Assembly: GCA_965221635.1 (NCBI GenBank)
Contig: OZ244902.1
Location: 3,286,001-3,350,000 of the forward strand
Source: JAAXHB01 sp965221635
GTDB lineage: Bacteria > Actinomycetota > Acidimicrobiia > Acidimicrobiales > Aldehydirespiratoraceae
DNA length: 64,000 bases
Direction: 5' to 3'
In this document: positions 49,375 to 57,215 of the stretch, in pieces
How the letters are laid out: every line of letters begins with the position of its first letter
Position numbering within the stretch: position 1 is the first letter of the stretch
Program-made: the position numbers and the translations under genes
The notes under the pieces: generated by a model
What the model was told of the DNA's origin: nothing
What the model saw: the letters and a program-made list of their open reading frames with translations, nothing else
Databases searched by the model: none

Positions 49375-51296
49375 TGTTCGCCGGGCCGGGGCATCTGCGA
49401 AGCGGCCCAACCGCGGCTGAGTCCGCCGCGGCGGCGGGGCTGCCCCACGCCGGGGTGCCCGGCAACCTGCGCGAACGCGTGGAGGAGGTGCTGCGCCACG
49501 AACCCGAACATCGCGAACCTCACGTGAACTGGCAGCGCAGCGCCGACCCCGCCGACCGTCGCTTCGGTTTGCGCCGATTCCTGTGGCCGCACCGTGGTCG
49601 CCTGATGGTGGCCGTGGCGCTGGTCGCCACCGAGGCGCTGGCCATACAACTCGGCCCGGTGCTCACCCAGATCGGCGTGGATCACGGCATCATCGCGGGC
49701 AGCGCCGCCACCCTCGTAGCAGCGTCGGTGGCTTACGTGTGCCTGCTTGTGCTGGCCGCGGCTCTGGGCGCCGCGAGGGTGGCTTTCGCCGGGCGTCTCG
49801 GGGAGCGTCTCATGGAGACACTGCGAATTCGGGTGTTCAGCCACATGCAACGCCAGCAAATGGACTTCTTCACCGGCGAGAAGTCCGGTGTGCTGCTCAC
49901 CCGGATGACCTCGGACATCGAGGCGCTGTCGGTGCTGTTCCAGGAGGGCATCGTGAACTTCGCGGTGCAGGCGTTCACGCTGTTGGTGATCACCGTGTTG
50001 CTGTTCGCATACGACCCGCTGCTGGCGGTGATCACCCTGGTGGCCGCGCTGCCCGCAACGGTGGCCACCTCGCTGTGGTTCCGCCGCGAATCGTCAAGGA
50101 ACTACCGAAACGTTCGCAACCGCATCGGCGAACTGCTCGGCAACCTGGCCGAATCCCTCGCGGGGATCAGGGTGATTGCCGCTCATCACCGCGCCGAGGC
50201 CAGCGTGGCCGAACATCACGGCTTCGTGCGCCGCCATCGTGACGCCAACATCCGCGCCTCGCGGGCCAACGCCTTGTACGCCCCCGGAAGCGAGGCCATC
50301 GGGGTGGCCACCCAGGCGGTGCTTCTGGCCGCGGGGGGCGCAATGGTGGTGTCGGGACGCATCACGGTGGGCGAACTCACCGCCTACCTGCTGTTCCTCA
50401 CCGCGTTCTTTGCGCCGGTGCAGGCACTGGTGCAGTTCTACAACTCCTACCAGCAGGGCGCCGCGGCGGTGGTGAAGCTGCGTGAGCTGTTCGAAACCAC
50501 CCCGAGCGTCACCGAGCGTGTTGACGCGGTGGAGCTTCCCCCCATTGAGGGCGACATCGTGTTGCACAACGTCACCTTCGGATACAGCACGGATCGGCCG
50601 GTGCTCAGCGGCGTGTACCTTCACATTTCCGCGGGTGAGACGTTGGCCTTGGTGGGGCCCACCGGCGCGGGCAAAACCACGATCGCCCGTCTCATCACCC
50701 GTGGTTACGACCCCAACAAGGGCGTCGTGCGCATCGACGGTTTCGACCTGCGCGACGTGACCTTGCGAAGCCTCAGGTCGCAGATCAGCATCGTGCCTCA
50801 GGAGCCGTTCTTGTTTGCCGGCACGGTGCGTGACAACGTGGGTTTCGCCCGACACAACATCAGCGACACCGAACTCACCAAGGCGGTGCAAGCGGTGGGC
50901 ATCGCCGAGATGGTTGACCGGCTCGGTGGGCTCGACGCGGTGGTTCACGAACGGGGCGCCACCATGTCCGCCGGTGAGCGTCAACTGTTGGCGCTGGCGC
51001 GTGCGTTCGTGGCCGAGCCGCGTGTGCTGGTGCTCGACGAGGCCACCAGCAACCTCGACCTTGTGTCCGAACAAACCATCGAAGCAGCCCTCGACGCGGT
51101 GCTCGAAGGCCGCACCGCGGTGATCGTGGCTCACCGGTTGGCCACGGCCCGGCGCGCCGATCGGATAGCGGTGGTGGAATCGGGACGCATCACCGAGATC
51201 GGCAGCCACGACGAGCTCGTGGAGCGTGGCGGCCGGTACGCGTCGATGTTCGAGATCTGGGCCCGCCACGCAGCACAGGTCACGGACGCGCCATGA
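49374..51296 (+). CDS. ABC exporter half-transporter (canonical ATP site)
   Basis: The 640-aa partner of the preceding protein has an extended cytoplasmic N-terminus (about 75 residues) and six spans. Its ATPase domain has Walker A GPTGAGKTTIARL, signature MSAGERQLLALARAF and Walker B VLVLDEATSNLD, with the catalytic Glu present. Pairing a canonical with a degenerate site is typical of TM287/288- or BmrCD-like heterodimers. The ATG at 49374 shares bases with the previous stop; an earlier in-frame GTG overlaps that gene more deeply and is not favoured. The following ATPase gene overlaps by 4 bases. Confidence 0.93.
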   Translation: MFAGPGHLRSGPTAAESAAAAGLPHAGVPGNLRERVEEVLRHEPEHREPHVNWQRSADPADRRFGLRRFLWPHRGRLMVAVALVATEALAIQLGPVLTQIGVDHGIIAGSAATLVAASVAYVCLLVLAAALGAARVAFAGRLGERLMETLRIRVFSHMQRQQMDFFTGEKSGVLLTRMTSDIEALSVLFQEGIVNFAVQAFTLLVITVLLFAYDPLLAVITLVAALPATVATSLWFRRESSRNYRNVRNRIGELLGNLAESLAGIRVIAAHHRAEASVAEHHGFVRRHRDANIRASRANALYAPGSEAIGVATQAVLLAAGGAMVVSGRITVGELTAYLLFLTAFFAPVQALVQFYNSYQQGAAAVVKLRELFETTPSVTERVDAVELPPIEGDIVLHNVTFGYSTDRPVLSGVYLHISAGETLALVGPTGAGKTTIARLITRGYDPNKGVVRIDGFDLRDVTLRSLRSQISIVPQEPFLFAGTVRDNVGFARHNISDTELTKAVQAVGIAEMVDRLGGLDAVVHERGATMSAGERQLLALARAFVAEPRVLVLDEATSNLDLVSEQTIEAALDAVLEGRTAVIVAHRLATARRADRIAVVESGRITEIGSHDELVERGGRYASMFEIWARHAAQVTDAP

Positions 51297-52234
51297 GTTC
51301 CGGTTCACCACCTGATCGCCAGCCGGTGACCGGGCCGGCTTCACCAGCTTCGGGGGCCGCGGGTGACGGTGCGGTGCTTGCGCTGCGTGGCGTCACGAAG
51401 ATGATCGACGGCGTCACGTTGCTGCGCAACATCTGGTGGGAGGTGCGCGGCGGGCAACGCTGGGTGGTGCTCGGGCCGAACGGTTCGGGCAAGACCACGC
51501 TCATTCGTGTGGCGTCGCTTTGGATGCTGCCGTCGCGGGGTGAGGTGGAGTTGCTCGGCGAAAGGCTCGGACGTGTGGACGTTCGCACCTTGCGCGCCCG
51601 GGTGGGCCTTTGCAGCGCGGCAATGGCCGATCAGCTTCGCCCTCACTTGAGCGCTGCTGATGTGGTGATGACCGCCCGCCATGGCGCGCTGGAACCTTGG
51701 TGGCACACCTACCACGAGGCCGACCGGCGCAACGCAATGGACAACCTGGCGCGGGTTGGCTGCGCGCACCGGGCCAACCACGCCTTCGGCACGTTGTCCT
51801 CGGGGGAACGCCAGCGGGTGCTGCTGGCCCGGGCGCTGTCGGTGAACCCGGACGTGATCTTGTTGGACGAACCCAACGCCGGCCTCGACCTCGCCGGACG
51901 TGAGGAACTGGTGACCACCCTCTCGGGGCTGGCCGCCGATCCGGCCACTCCGCCGCTGGTGCTGGTGACCCATCACACAGAGGAAATCCCCGACGGTTTC
52001 ACGCATCTGCTGTTGCTGCGAGACGGCGCCGTGCTGGCCCAAGGCGAAATCGACGACGTGCTCACCGCGCAGAACCTGTCGGAGTGCTTCGGCCTCAGAC
52101 CTGCACCTGGAACGCAGCCACGGACGCTGGACAGCAAGAGCCGCCGGCAGCAAGTCCACAGGTTGAACGCACTCACCCGGCCGGCCGCAACCCGCCGATC
52201 AACCAGAGCCGCCGGTCCTGGCCCTCGGTGGTGA
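51293..52234 (+). CDS. Stand-alone ABC transporter ATP-binding protein
   Basis: This 313-aa soluble ATPase has Walker A GPNGSGKTTLIRV, signature LSSGERQRVLLARAL, Walker B VILLDEPNAGLD and the H-loop VTHHTEEIP. The spacing and the GERQR signature resemble YlmA/ModF-type or iron-chelate ATPases. It is the third gene of the exporter operon, ATGA-coupled, with no dedicated permease beside it. The Arg/Ala-rich C-terminal 50 residues are extra. It might serve the nearby metal permease that lacks an ATPase gene, but sequence type and location do not favour that. Confidence 0.87.
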   Translation: MSSGSPPDRQPVTGPASPASGAAGDGAVLALRGVTKMIDGVTLLRNIWWEVRGGQRWVVLGPNGSGKTTLIRVASLWMLPSRGEVELLGERLGRVDVRTLRARVGLCSAAMADQLRPHLSAADVVMTARHGALEPWWHTYHEADRRNAMDNLARVGCAHRANHAFGTLSSGERQRVLLARALSVNPDVILLDEPNAGLDLAGREELVTTLSGLAADPATPPLVLVTHHTEEIPDGFTHLLLLRDGAVLAQGEIDDVLTAQNLSECFGLRPAPGTQPRTLDSKSRRQQVHRLNALTRPAATRRSTRAAGPGPRW

Positions 52235-52267
52235 CCGCCCGGATGCGCTGGTGCCCGGGGCGTTCGG

Positions 52268-54364
52268 CTACTGGTCTGCGGGTGTCGGAGGGTAGATGGC
52301 TCGTGCCAAAAACGAGGCCATCTGGGCGCGGGTGACCGTTTCGCCGGGGCAGAAGCTGCTTCCCTCGGCGTCGCATCCAAGCGTGATGCCGGCCGCGGCG
52401 ACGGCTTCGATGGCCGCTTCGTGAACGTTGTCCTCCACGTCCGCAAACGTCACCGACGAATCCGACGGAAGCGCGAAGGCTCGCACCAGGAACGAAGCCA
52501 TCTGCGCACGGGTCACCACGTCATCCGGGCAGAACAAGGTTTGCTCCCGGTCGCATCCAAATGTGATTCCCTCGCCGGCGATGGCCGCGATTTGCAACTC
52601 GTAGGTGTGGTCGATTGTGTCGGCGAAGCGTCCCAACGGGTCGGGGTCGAGGCTCAACGCCTTGAACAAGAAGATGGCCATGTCTGCTCGTGTCACCGGC
52701 TCGTCGGGGCAAAACAGCGCTTCGGTGCTGTTGCAAGGTTCGATGATCCCCGCGCCCACGACCTGTGCGATCGCGTCGGCGTGTGCTGCGCCGGTCACGT
52801 CCATCCACCGCGACGGCGCAGGGTTCTCGCCGTTGCCGGTGTCGCCCCCGGAGCCGTCGCCCTCGCCCGAGCCGGTGTCGGAGGCCTCACCGTCGTCGGT
52901 GTCTTCGTCGCCGGTGTCGGCCAGCACGATCCTGTCGGTGGGTGGGGTGCCTTCCGGAGGGCCGTAGGTGTAATGGGCGGCCGCGTTGATCACCGCCCGT
53001 CGCAGCAGGCTGCACGCCCCTCGCAGGATCAGCAGCTCGTCGTTTGCGATCATGGCGAAGGTCACCACGTCACCGTTGTCGGCCACGGTCACGCCCGCCA
53101 GCGCGGAAACGTCGTTGAGGGTGCCGGTTTTGGCTCGCACGTCGTTCACCGAGGACTGCCCCGCCGGTGGCGGCGAAGGCCAACACGTCCTCAACGAACC
53201 GGTCTCGCCTGCCACCGAGAGTCCGTCCACCAGCACCGAACCGGGCCCGGCGCGCAGCAGCAATCCCACCGCCGCTTCACACGAGAGCCGGTTGTGGCTC
53301 GACAGGCCCGAGCCGTCGGCCACCACCACCTGATCGACACCCTCCACCGGGATGTCACGCAGCAGCTCCCCAACTGCTATAGCCGCACCGGCACGGGTTG
53401 AATCCCCCATGCGCCGGCCGAGCTCCTTGAAGATCATCTCGGCGATGGTGTTGTCCGACCGGTTCAGCATCCGCCCCAAGATGACCGACAGCGGCGGAGA
53501 GTCGACGGTCCCCAGCGATGTGCGCTGACCCTCGGCGGGGGTCAATCCCGATCTGGGGCGTCCGGTGATCACCATGCCCCGTGCCTCCAGCAGGTCGTCG
53601 AACACCGAAGCGGCGTGCTGGGCGGGGTCGGGAGCGCGCACCCGGCTGCGGCGGGCCGCCGAGGATGTGCTCACCCGATACGAACTGAACCCGTCGTTGA
53701 GCAGCAGCGCCGACAGAGGCCCCGCCAGGTTGGTGCTCACGAAGTCGCGCTTCCACACAGGATCCTCCTCGCCGGTCACGTAGTGCTCGGAGTAGTCGCG
53801 TTCGGTGTCAACGAAGTGCGACTCGTCGCCCATCACCCGGCCCTCGATTCGGGTTACGCCACGACTGGTGAGCACTTCCATTACGGAGTCGGCGAGTTCG
53901 GTGATGTCGGTGAACGGCTCGGGGTCGGCGTAACGGCTCACGTACCTCGGTGTGCTCAACACCGGATCACCGCCGCCCCGCAGGTACAGGTCGCCGTGGA
54001 GGGTTCCTCCCACCACCGACCCCCAAGCCGCGGAATCGGCGAACACCTCGGTGGTGTACACGCCGTCCGCTCCGATCACCTCAAGGGCCACGGTGGCGGT
54101 GACTAGTTTCATCAGCGACGCAGGCACCAGCATCTTGGTGTGCTTGGCGCCCACGATTTGTTCGTTGTTGAGGAACGTGCTCACGCACATGTCGGTGGGG
54201 GCGTCGGCGCGTTCGCTGAGCGCCTCGAAGCTCTCGGCCAGTTTCTGCTTCCAGGGCTGTGTGACCTCGGTGGACTCCTGGGCCGCAGCGACCGGGGTGA
54301 ACAGTGCCGCAACCATGGTGATCGCGGCCCACACGCACGCCGCCGCCACAAATCGTGACCTCAC
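52268..54364 (-). CDS. dacB: D-alanyl-D-alanine carboxypeptidase/endopeptidase (PBP4 type) with three S-layer-like repeats
   Basis: The 698-aa exported enzyme trims peptidoglycan stem peptides. The signal peptide is MRSRFVAAACVWAAITMVAA. PBP4 motifs are complete: SLMK (Ser83, Lys86), SDN (303-305) and KTG (412-414). After a Gly/Asp/Ser-rich linker (about 490-525) come three SLH-like repeats, each with a form of GCxxxxxFCPDxxVTRAQMA, ending the protein. These should anchor it to a cell-wall polymer; fusing PBP4 to such repeats is uncommon. It starts at GTG without a clear ribosome site. Four 15-bp repeats sit directly upstream. Confidence 0.92.
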   Translation of the reverse strand: MRSRFVAAACVWAAITMVAALFTPVAAAQESTEVTQPWKQKLAESFEALSERADAPTDMCVSTFLNNEQIVGAKHTKMLVPASLMKLVTATVALEVIGADGVYTTEVFADSAAWGSVVGGTLHGDLYLRGGGDPVLSTPRYVSRYADPEPFTDITELADSVMEVLTSRGVTRIEGRVMGDESHFVDTERDYSEHYVTGEEDPVWKRDFVSTNLAGPLSALLLNDGFSSYRVSTSSAARRSRVRAPDPAQHAASVFDDLLEARGMVITGRPRSGLTPAEGQRTSLGTVDSPPLSVILGRMLNRSDNTIAEMIFKELGRRMGDSTRAGAAIAVGELLRDIPVEGVDQVVVADGSGLSSHNRLSCEAAVGLLLRAGPGSVLVDGLSVAGETGSLRTCWPSPPPAGQSSVNDVRAKTGTLNDVSALAGVTVADNGDVVTFAMIANDELLILRGACSLLRRAVINAAAHYTYGPPEGTPPTDRIVLADTGDEDTDDGEASDTGSGEGDGSGGDTGNGENPAPSRWMDVTGAAHADAIAQVVGAGIIEPCNSTEALFCPDEPVTRADMAIFLFKALSLDPDPLGRFADTIDHTYELQIAAIAGEGITFGCDREQTLFCPDDVVTRAQMASFLVRAFALPSDSSVTFADVEDNVHEAAIEAVAAAGITLGCDAEGSSFCPGETVTRAQMASFLARAIYPPTPADQ

Positions 54365-54370
54365 CGCCGG

Positions 54371-54430
54371 GCGCTCCTTGGCTGCGCGCCCCTTGGCTGC
54401 GCGCTCCTTGACCTCGCGCCCATTGACCTC
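54371..54430. repeat. Four 15-bp tandem repeats upstream of dacB
   Basis: Units start at 54371, 54386, 54401 and 54416. Each begins GCGC and contains CCTTG or CATTG, and the first and second pairs end GGCTGC and GACCTC. They lie 7 nt upstream of the GTG. The dacB frame is open through them but has no start codon beyond, so they are taken as non-coding leader. Confidence 0.7.
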
Positions 54431-54623
54431 AAACAGCAGGCACCCATAGCGCCTACCTCGCCATCACGGCACGGGATGCCAACAGACACCATCCTTGCGA
54501 ACCTAGTTGGACGCCGAAACAGACCGCCGCATTTGCCCCGGCGCGCACCGCCCCACCCATTCGACTCGCGGCATCCGCTGCCGGTGGCGCCGTAGCGACC
54601 GAGAGCCGGACCGACGGGGGTGC

Positions 54624-55298
54624 TCATTTAGGACTCGCGGGACTTGTTGACGGTTGGTGGGGTCGGATGGCGAGCACCACGCCTTGGGACACTTCGATCC
54701 AGGCTGGTGTGGAGGTGAGCACGTTGGACAAGCCGCGGGCTTCGGTGGGGTTGAGCGCCTCGTCCACCAGGGGGTAGTCGAAACCGTTGGTTCTCGCGAC
54801 GTGCGCGGGGCCTCCCACTGCCAGCAGCGACACCGTGTCGCCGACCTCGCCGTGAACGGTGCGACGGCCGCGCACCACCTGCACCTCGGCCGAATCGATC
54901 GTTGCCGACACCGCTGCGTCGGCCCAGCGCGGCGACGCCAGCACCGCCAGATTGGCCGCGGCGTGATCGACACGTCCACCCATAGACGCCACCACATGAA
55001 CCAAGCCCCCCGAGGCGACCGCCAGTTCCATGGCGAGTTCCAGGTCGGTGAAGTCCTTGCGCGAGTCGTGACGCCGCAGCGTTGCCCCCAAGCGGGTCGC
55101 CCAACCCAAGGCCTCCTCGCCGGCGGAGTCCAGGTCGCCAACCACCACGTCCACGCGCCGTCCGAGACGGTGCGCCACGTCCACGCCGCTGTCCGCCGCG
55201 ATCACCGTGCGCGCAGGCGACATCACCGCCTCGGTCACGGCGCCGGTGATGTCGGGCCCGCAAGCCGCAATCACCAGCACCCGCGCCGGTTCGGTCAT
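54624..55298 (-). CDS. Thiamine pyrophosphokinase-like protein
   Basis: This 224-aa protein of the TPK fold transfers diphosphate from ATP to thiamine, making the cofactor used by the ThDP enzyme elsewhere in this window. Landmarks are AADSGVDVAHRLG, VVVGDLDSAGEE (GDLDS motif), RRHDSRKDFTDLELAMELA and SMGGRVDHAAANLAVL, followed by the C-terminal thiamine-binding barrel. ATG 55298 (MTEPARVLV) is preferred to a start 45 nt earlier. It lies 56 nt downstream of the M23 peptidase gene. Its end is C/A-rich. Confidence 0.85.
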   Translation of the reverse strand: MTEPARVLVIAACGPDITGAVTEAVMSPARTVIAADSGVDVAHRLGRRVDVVVGDLDSAGEEALGWATRLGATLRRHDSRKDFTDLELAMELAVASGGLVHVVASMGGRVDHAAANLAVLASPRWADAAVSATIDSAEVQVVRGRRTVHGEVGDTVSLLAVGGPAHVARTNGFDYPLVDEALNPTEARGLSNVLTSTPAWIEVSQGVVLAIRPHQPSTSPASPK

Positions 55299-55354
55299 CG
55301 CACCCACTTCAGCACAGACAGCAGCCAGGGCGGGGGTGCGCACCGGGGCTGGGG

Positions 55355-56617
55355 TCAGGGCATGTAGGGCATCGGATCAACGGCCTCGCCGTCAATTCTG
55401 AACTCGAAGTGAAGGTGAGGCCCGGTTGACCACCCGGTTGATCCGATCGATCCGATGCGGTCACCGCTTTCCACCTCTTCACCCACCGACACCGCGATGC
55501 GGCTCATGTGCGCGTAAAGGGTGCTGTAGCCGAGCCCGTGGTACAGCACGATTGTGTTGCCGAAGCCTTCACGCCAGCCGGCCACGATCACCTCACCGGA
55601 GCGGGCGGCTCGAACCGGATCGCCGGTGGAGCCATCGAGGTCGATCCCGTTGTGCGGGCGACGAGTGCCGAAAATGGGATGAATGCGGGGCCCGAAGGGT
55701 GAGGTGAGCACCCCGTCGGCGGGCCATGCCACCAACTGGAACGGGCCGTCGGCAGCCTCGGCGGCGCGGCGCTGCTCCTCCACCGCACGACGGCGGGCCT
55801 CTTCCTCGGCTCGGCGGCGCAGCTCCTCTCGCCTTTGGATTTCACGCTCGATGGCGGCTATCTCGTTTTGGATGTCGCGGTCTGCGCCTGCGATCTCCTC
55901 GGAAACCCGTTCCCATTCGTCGATGCGGGCCTGGATCTCGTCACGAAGTCGCTGTGCCTCGTCTTCGGCTTCCTCCAATTCCGCGAGTCGCTGGGCCTGG
56001 CTCAGGCGTTCCTCTTCGGCGGCGGCTGCTCGTTCGAGGGCGAGTCGCCGGGCCACCTCGAGCTGGCCTTGCGCGGTTCGCAGATCATCGGCGATCTCCA
56101 CCTCGCTGCCGAGCACCTGATCAAGCAGGTACAGCTTCACGCTGGAGCCCACGAAGTCGTTGTCGGCGAGCTGGTTCACCGTGTCGTTGCGTGGCTCCAC
56201 GAACACGTCGATCACTCGCTGGCGGAGTTGCTCCCGAATGGCGTCGATGTCGGCTTGCAGCCATTCGGCTTCCTGGTTGGCCGCCGCGGCTTCGGCCTGG
56301 GCGGCGGTGATCGACGCAACCGCGGCCGCCACCCTGGAACGCTGCAGTTCGATGTAGGACTCAAGGTCTGCAAGGGCTGACGCCACGGCCTCGTCATCGG
56401 CGCGCAAGGCGTCGATGCGTGACGCCGAATCCGCAGCCGACCTGGCCAGCTCCACACGCTCGGATCGAAGCGAGCTGATCTCGCCACGGTCGGCTTCGTC
56501 CTGATCCTGAGCTGAGGCAACCGAAGCCGCCACCGCCAGCGCGCAGACAATGCCCACAGAGGCGTACACCCACCGACCCGGCCGGGCGCGCCGCCGATGC
56601 ACCGAGGGGCTCACCAT
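55355..56617 (-). CDS. M23 family peptidase with N-terminal coiled coil (EnvC-like)
   Basis: The 420-aa secreted protein has a signal segment GRWVYASVGIVCALAVAASV, then a long Glu/Arg/Ala coiled coil (about 40-300). A LytM/M23 domain follows, with zinc ligands in RRPHNGIDLDG (His, Asp) and TGPHLHFEF (His-x-His). Intact ligands suggest an active endopeptidase that cuts peptidoglycan cross-bridges, unlike inactive EnvC activators with the same plan. ATG 56617 is used. A 598-nt leader region with palindromic repeats lies upstream. Confidence 0.9.
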   Translation of the reverse strand: MVSPSVHRRRARPGRWVYASVGIVCALAVAASVASAQDQDEADRGEISSLRSERVELARSAADSASRIDALRADDEAVASALADLESYIELQRSRVAAAVASITAAQAEAAAANQEAEWLQADIDAIREQLRQRVIDVFVEPRNDTVNQLADNDFVGSSVKLYLLDQVLGSEVEIADDLRTAQGQLEVARRLALERAAAAEEERLSQAQRLAELEEAEDEAQRLRDEIQARIDEWERVSEEIAGADRDIQNEIAAIEREIQRREELRRRAEEEARRRAVEEQRRAAEAADGPFQLVAWPADGVLTSPFGPRIHPIFGTRRPHNGIDLDGSTGDPVRAARSGEVIVAGWREGFGNTIVLYHGLGYSTLYAHMSRIAVSVGEEVESGDRIGSIGSTGWSTGPHLHFEFRIDGEAVDPMPYMP

Positions 56618-56902
56618 CGAACGTCTACCCACGTTCCGCAAGACATTCGTAAGAATTGTAACGAAACCGCAACAATCCGACACCCTCACTTTGACGGAAG
56701 CAAACCGGCGCGAACAAGCGCGACAAGCCGATGCCCCGCCTCGGGAAACCCAAGGCAGGCCGCCAGTTCCTGCCACGCAAAGTCAACAGTACAACCCCCC
56801 ACCCCACCCACCGCGGATCCCCCAAGGAAATCCCCCCACGCAAGTCGAGCCTCGTCCCCATGCGCCGAAGCCCGGACGACGCGACCAGCCCCGTACAACC
56901 CA

Positions 56903-56993
56903 GGTGGGCGGGTGGCCGGTGGCCGACTTACGGAACAATCTGCAACGAAGTGAAGCCGTTCCGGAAGCGGCCACCGGACAGGCCCCGCCCACC
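56903..56993. repeat. Palindromic repeat element, copy B
   Basis: A 91-nt palindrome has outer stem GGTGGGCGGG/CCCGCCCACC, middle stem CCGGTGGCCG/CGGCCACCGG and inner stem CTTACGGAAC/GTTCCGGAAG with one mismatch. The central loop, around CTGCAACGAAG, is nearly identical to copies A and C. Confidence 0.8.
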
Positions 56994-57058
56994 GGACGAC
57001 GCAACCAGGCCAAACCACCCGACCAGGCCGAAACGCGCATCCGGTCCCGTACAACCAA

Positions 57059-57149
57059 GGTGGGCAGGTGGCCGGTGGCCGACTTACGGAACAATCTGCA
57101 ACGAAGTGAAGCCGTTCCGGAAGCGGCCACCGGACAGGCCCCGCCCACC
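57059..57149. repeat. Palindromic repeat element, copy C
   Basis: This 91-nt element is almost identical to copy B (one change in the outer stem gives GGTGGGCAGG). It starts 156 bp after copy B and shares flanking words with it, so B and C look like a local tandem duplication. Confidence 0.8.
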
Positions 57150-57215
57150 GGACGACGCGACCAGGCCGAAGGACGCGACCAGGCCGCACGACCCGAGAAG
57201 CGCTGCCGGGGGCCG

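Larger units (their letters stand above)
56618..57215. other. Long intergenic region with tandem palindromic elements
   Basis: These 598 nt lie upstream of the M23 gene and downstream of the giant-protein gene. The right half holds two palindromic elements 156 bp apart, plus related linker sequence (GGACGACGC and ACCAGGCC-type words) before, between and after them. Near the M23 gene the minus strand has TTACAATTC, a possible -10 region. Open frames crossing the repeats are not believed to be genes. Confidence 0.6.

Noticed and set aside
51293..52234. ZnuC for the nearby metal transporter
   Set aside because: It is coupled to an exporter operon on the other strand, and its signature and length resemble stand-alone YlmA/ModF-type ATPases.
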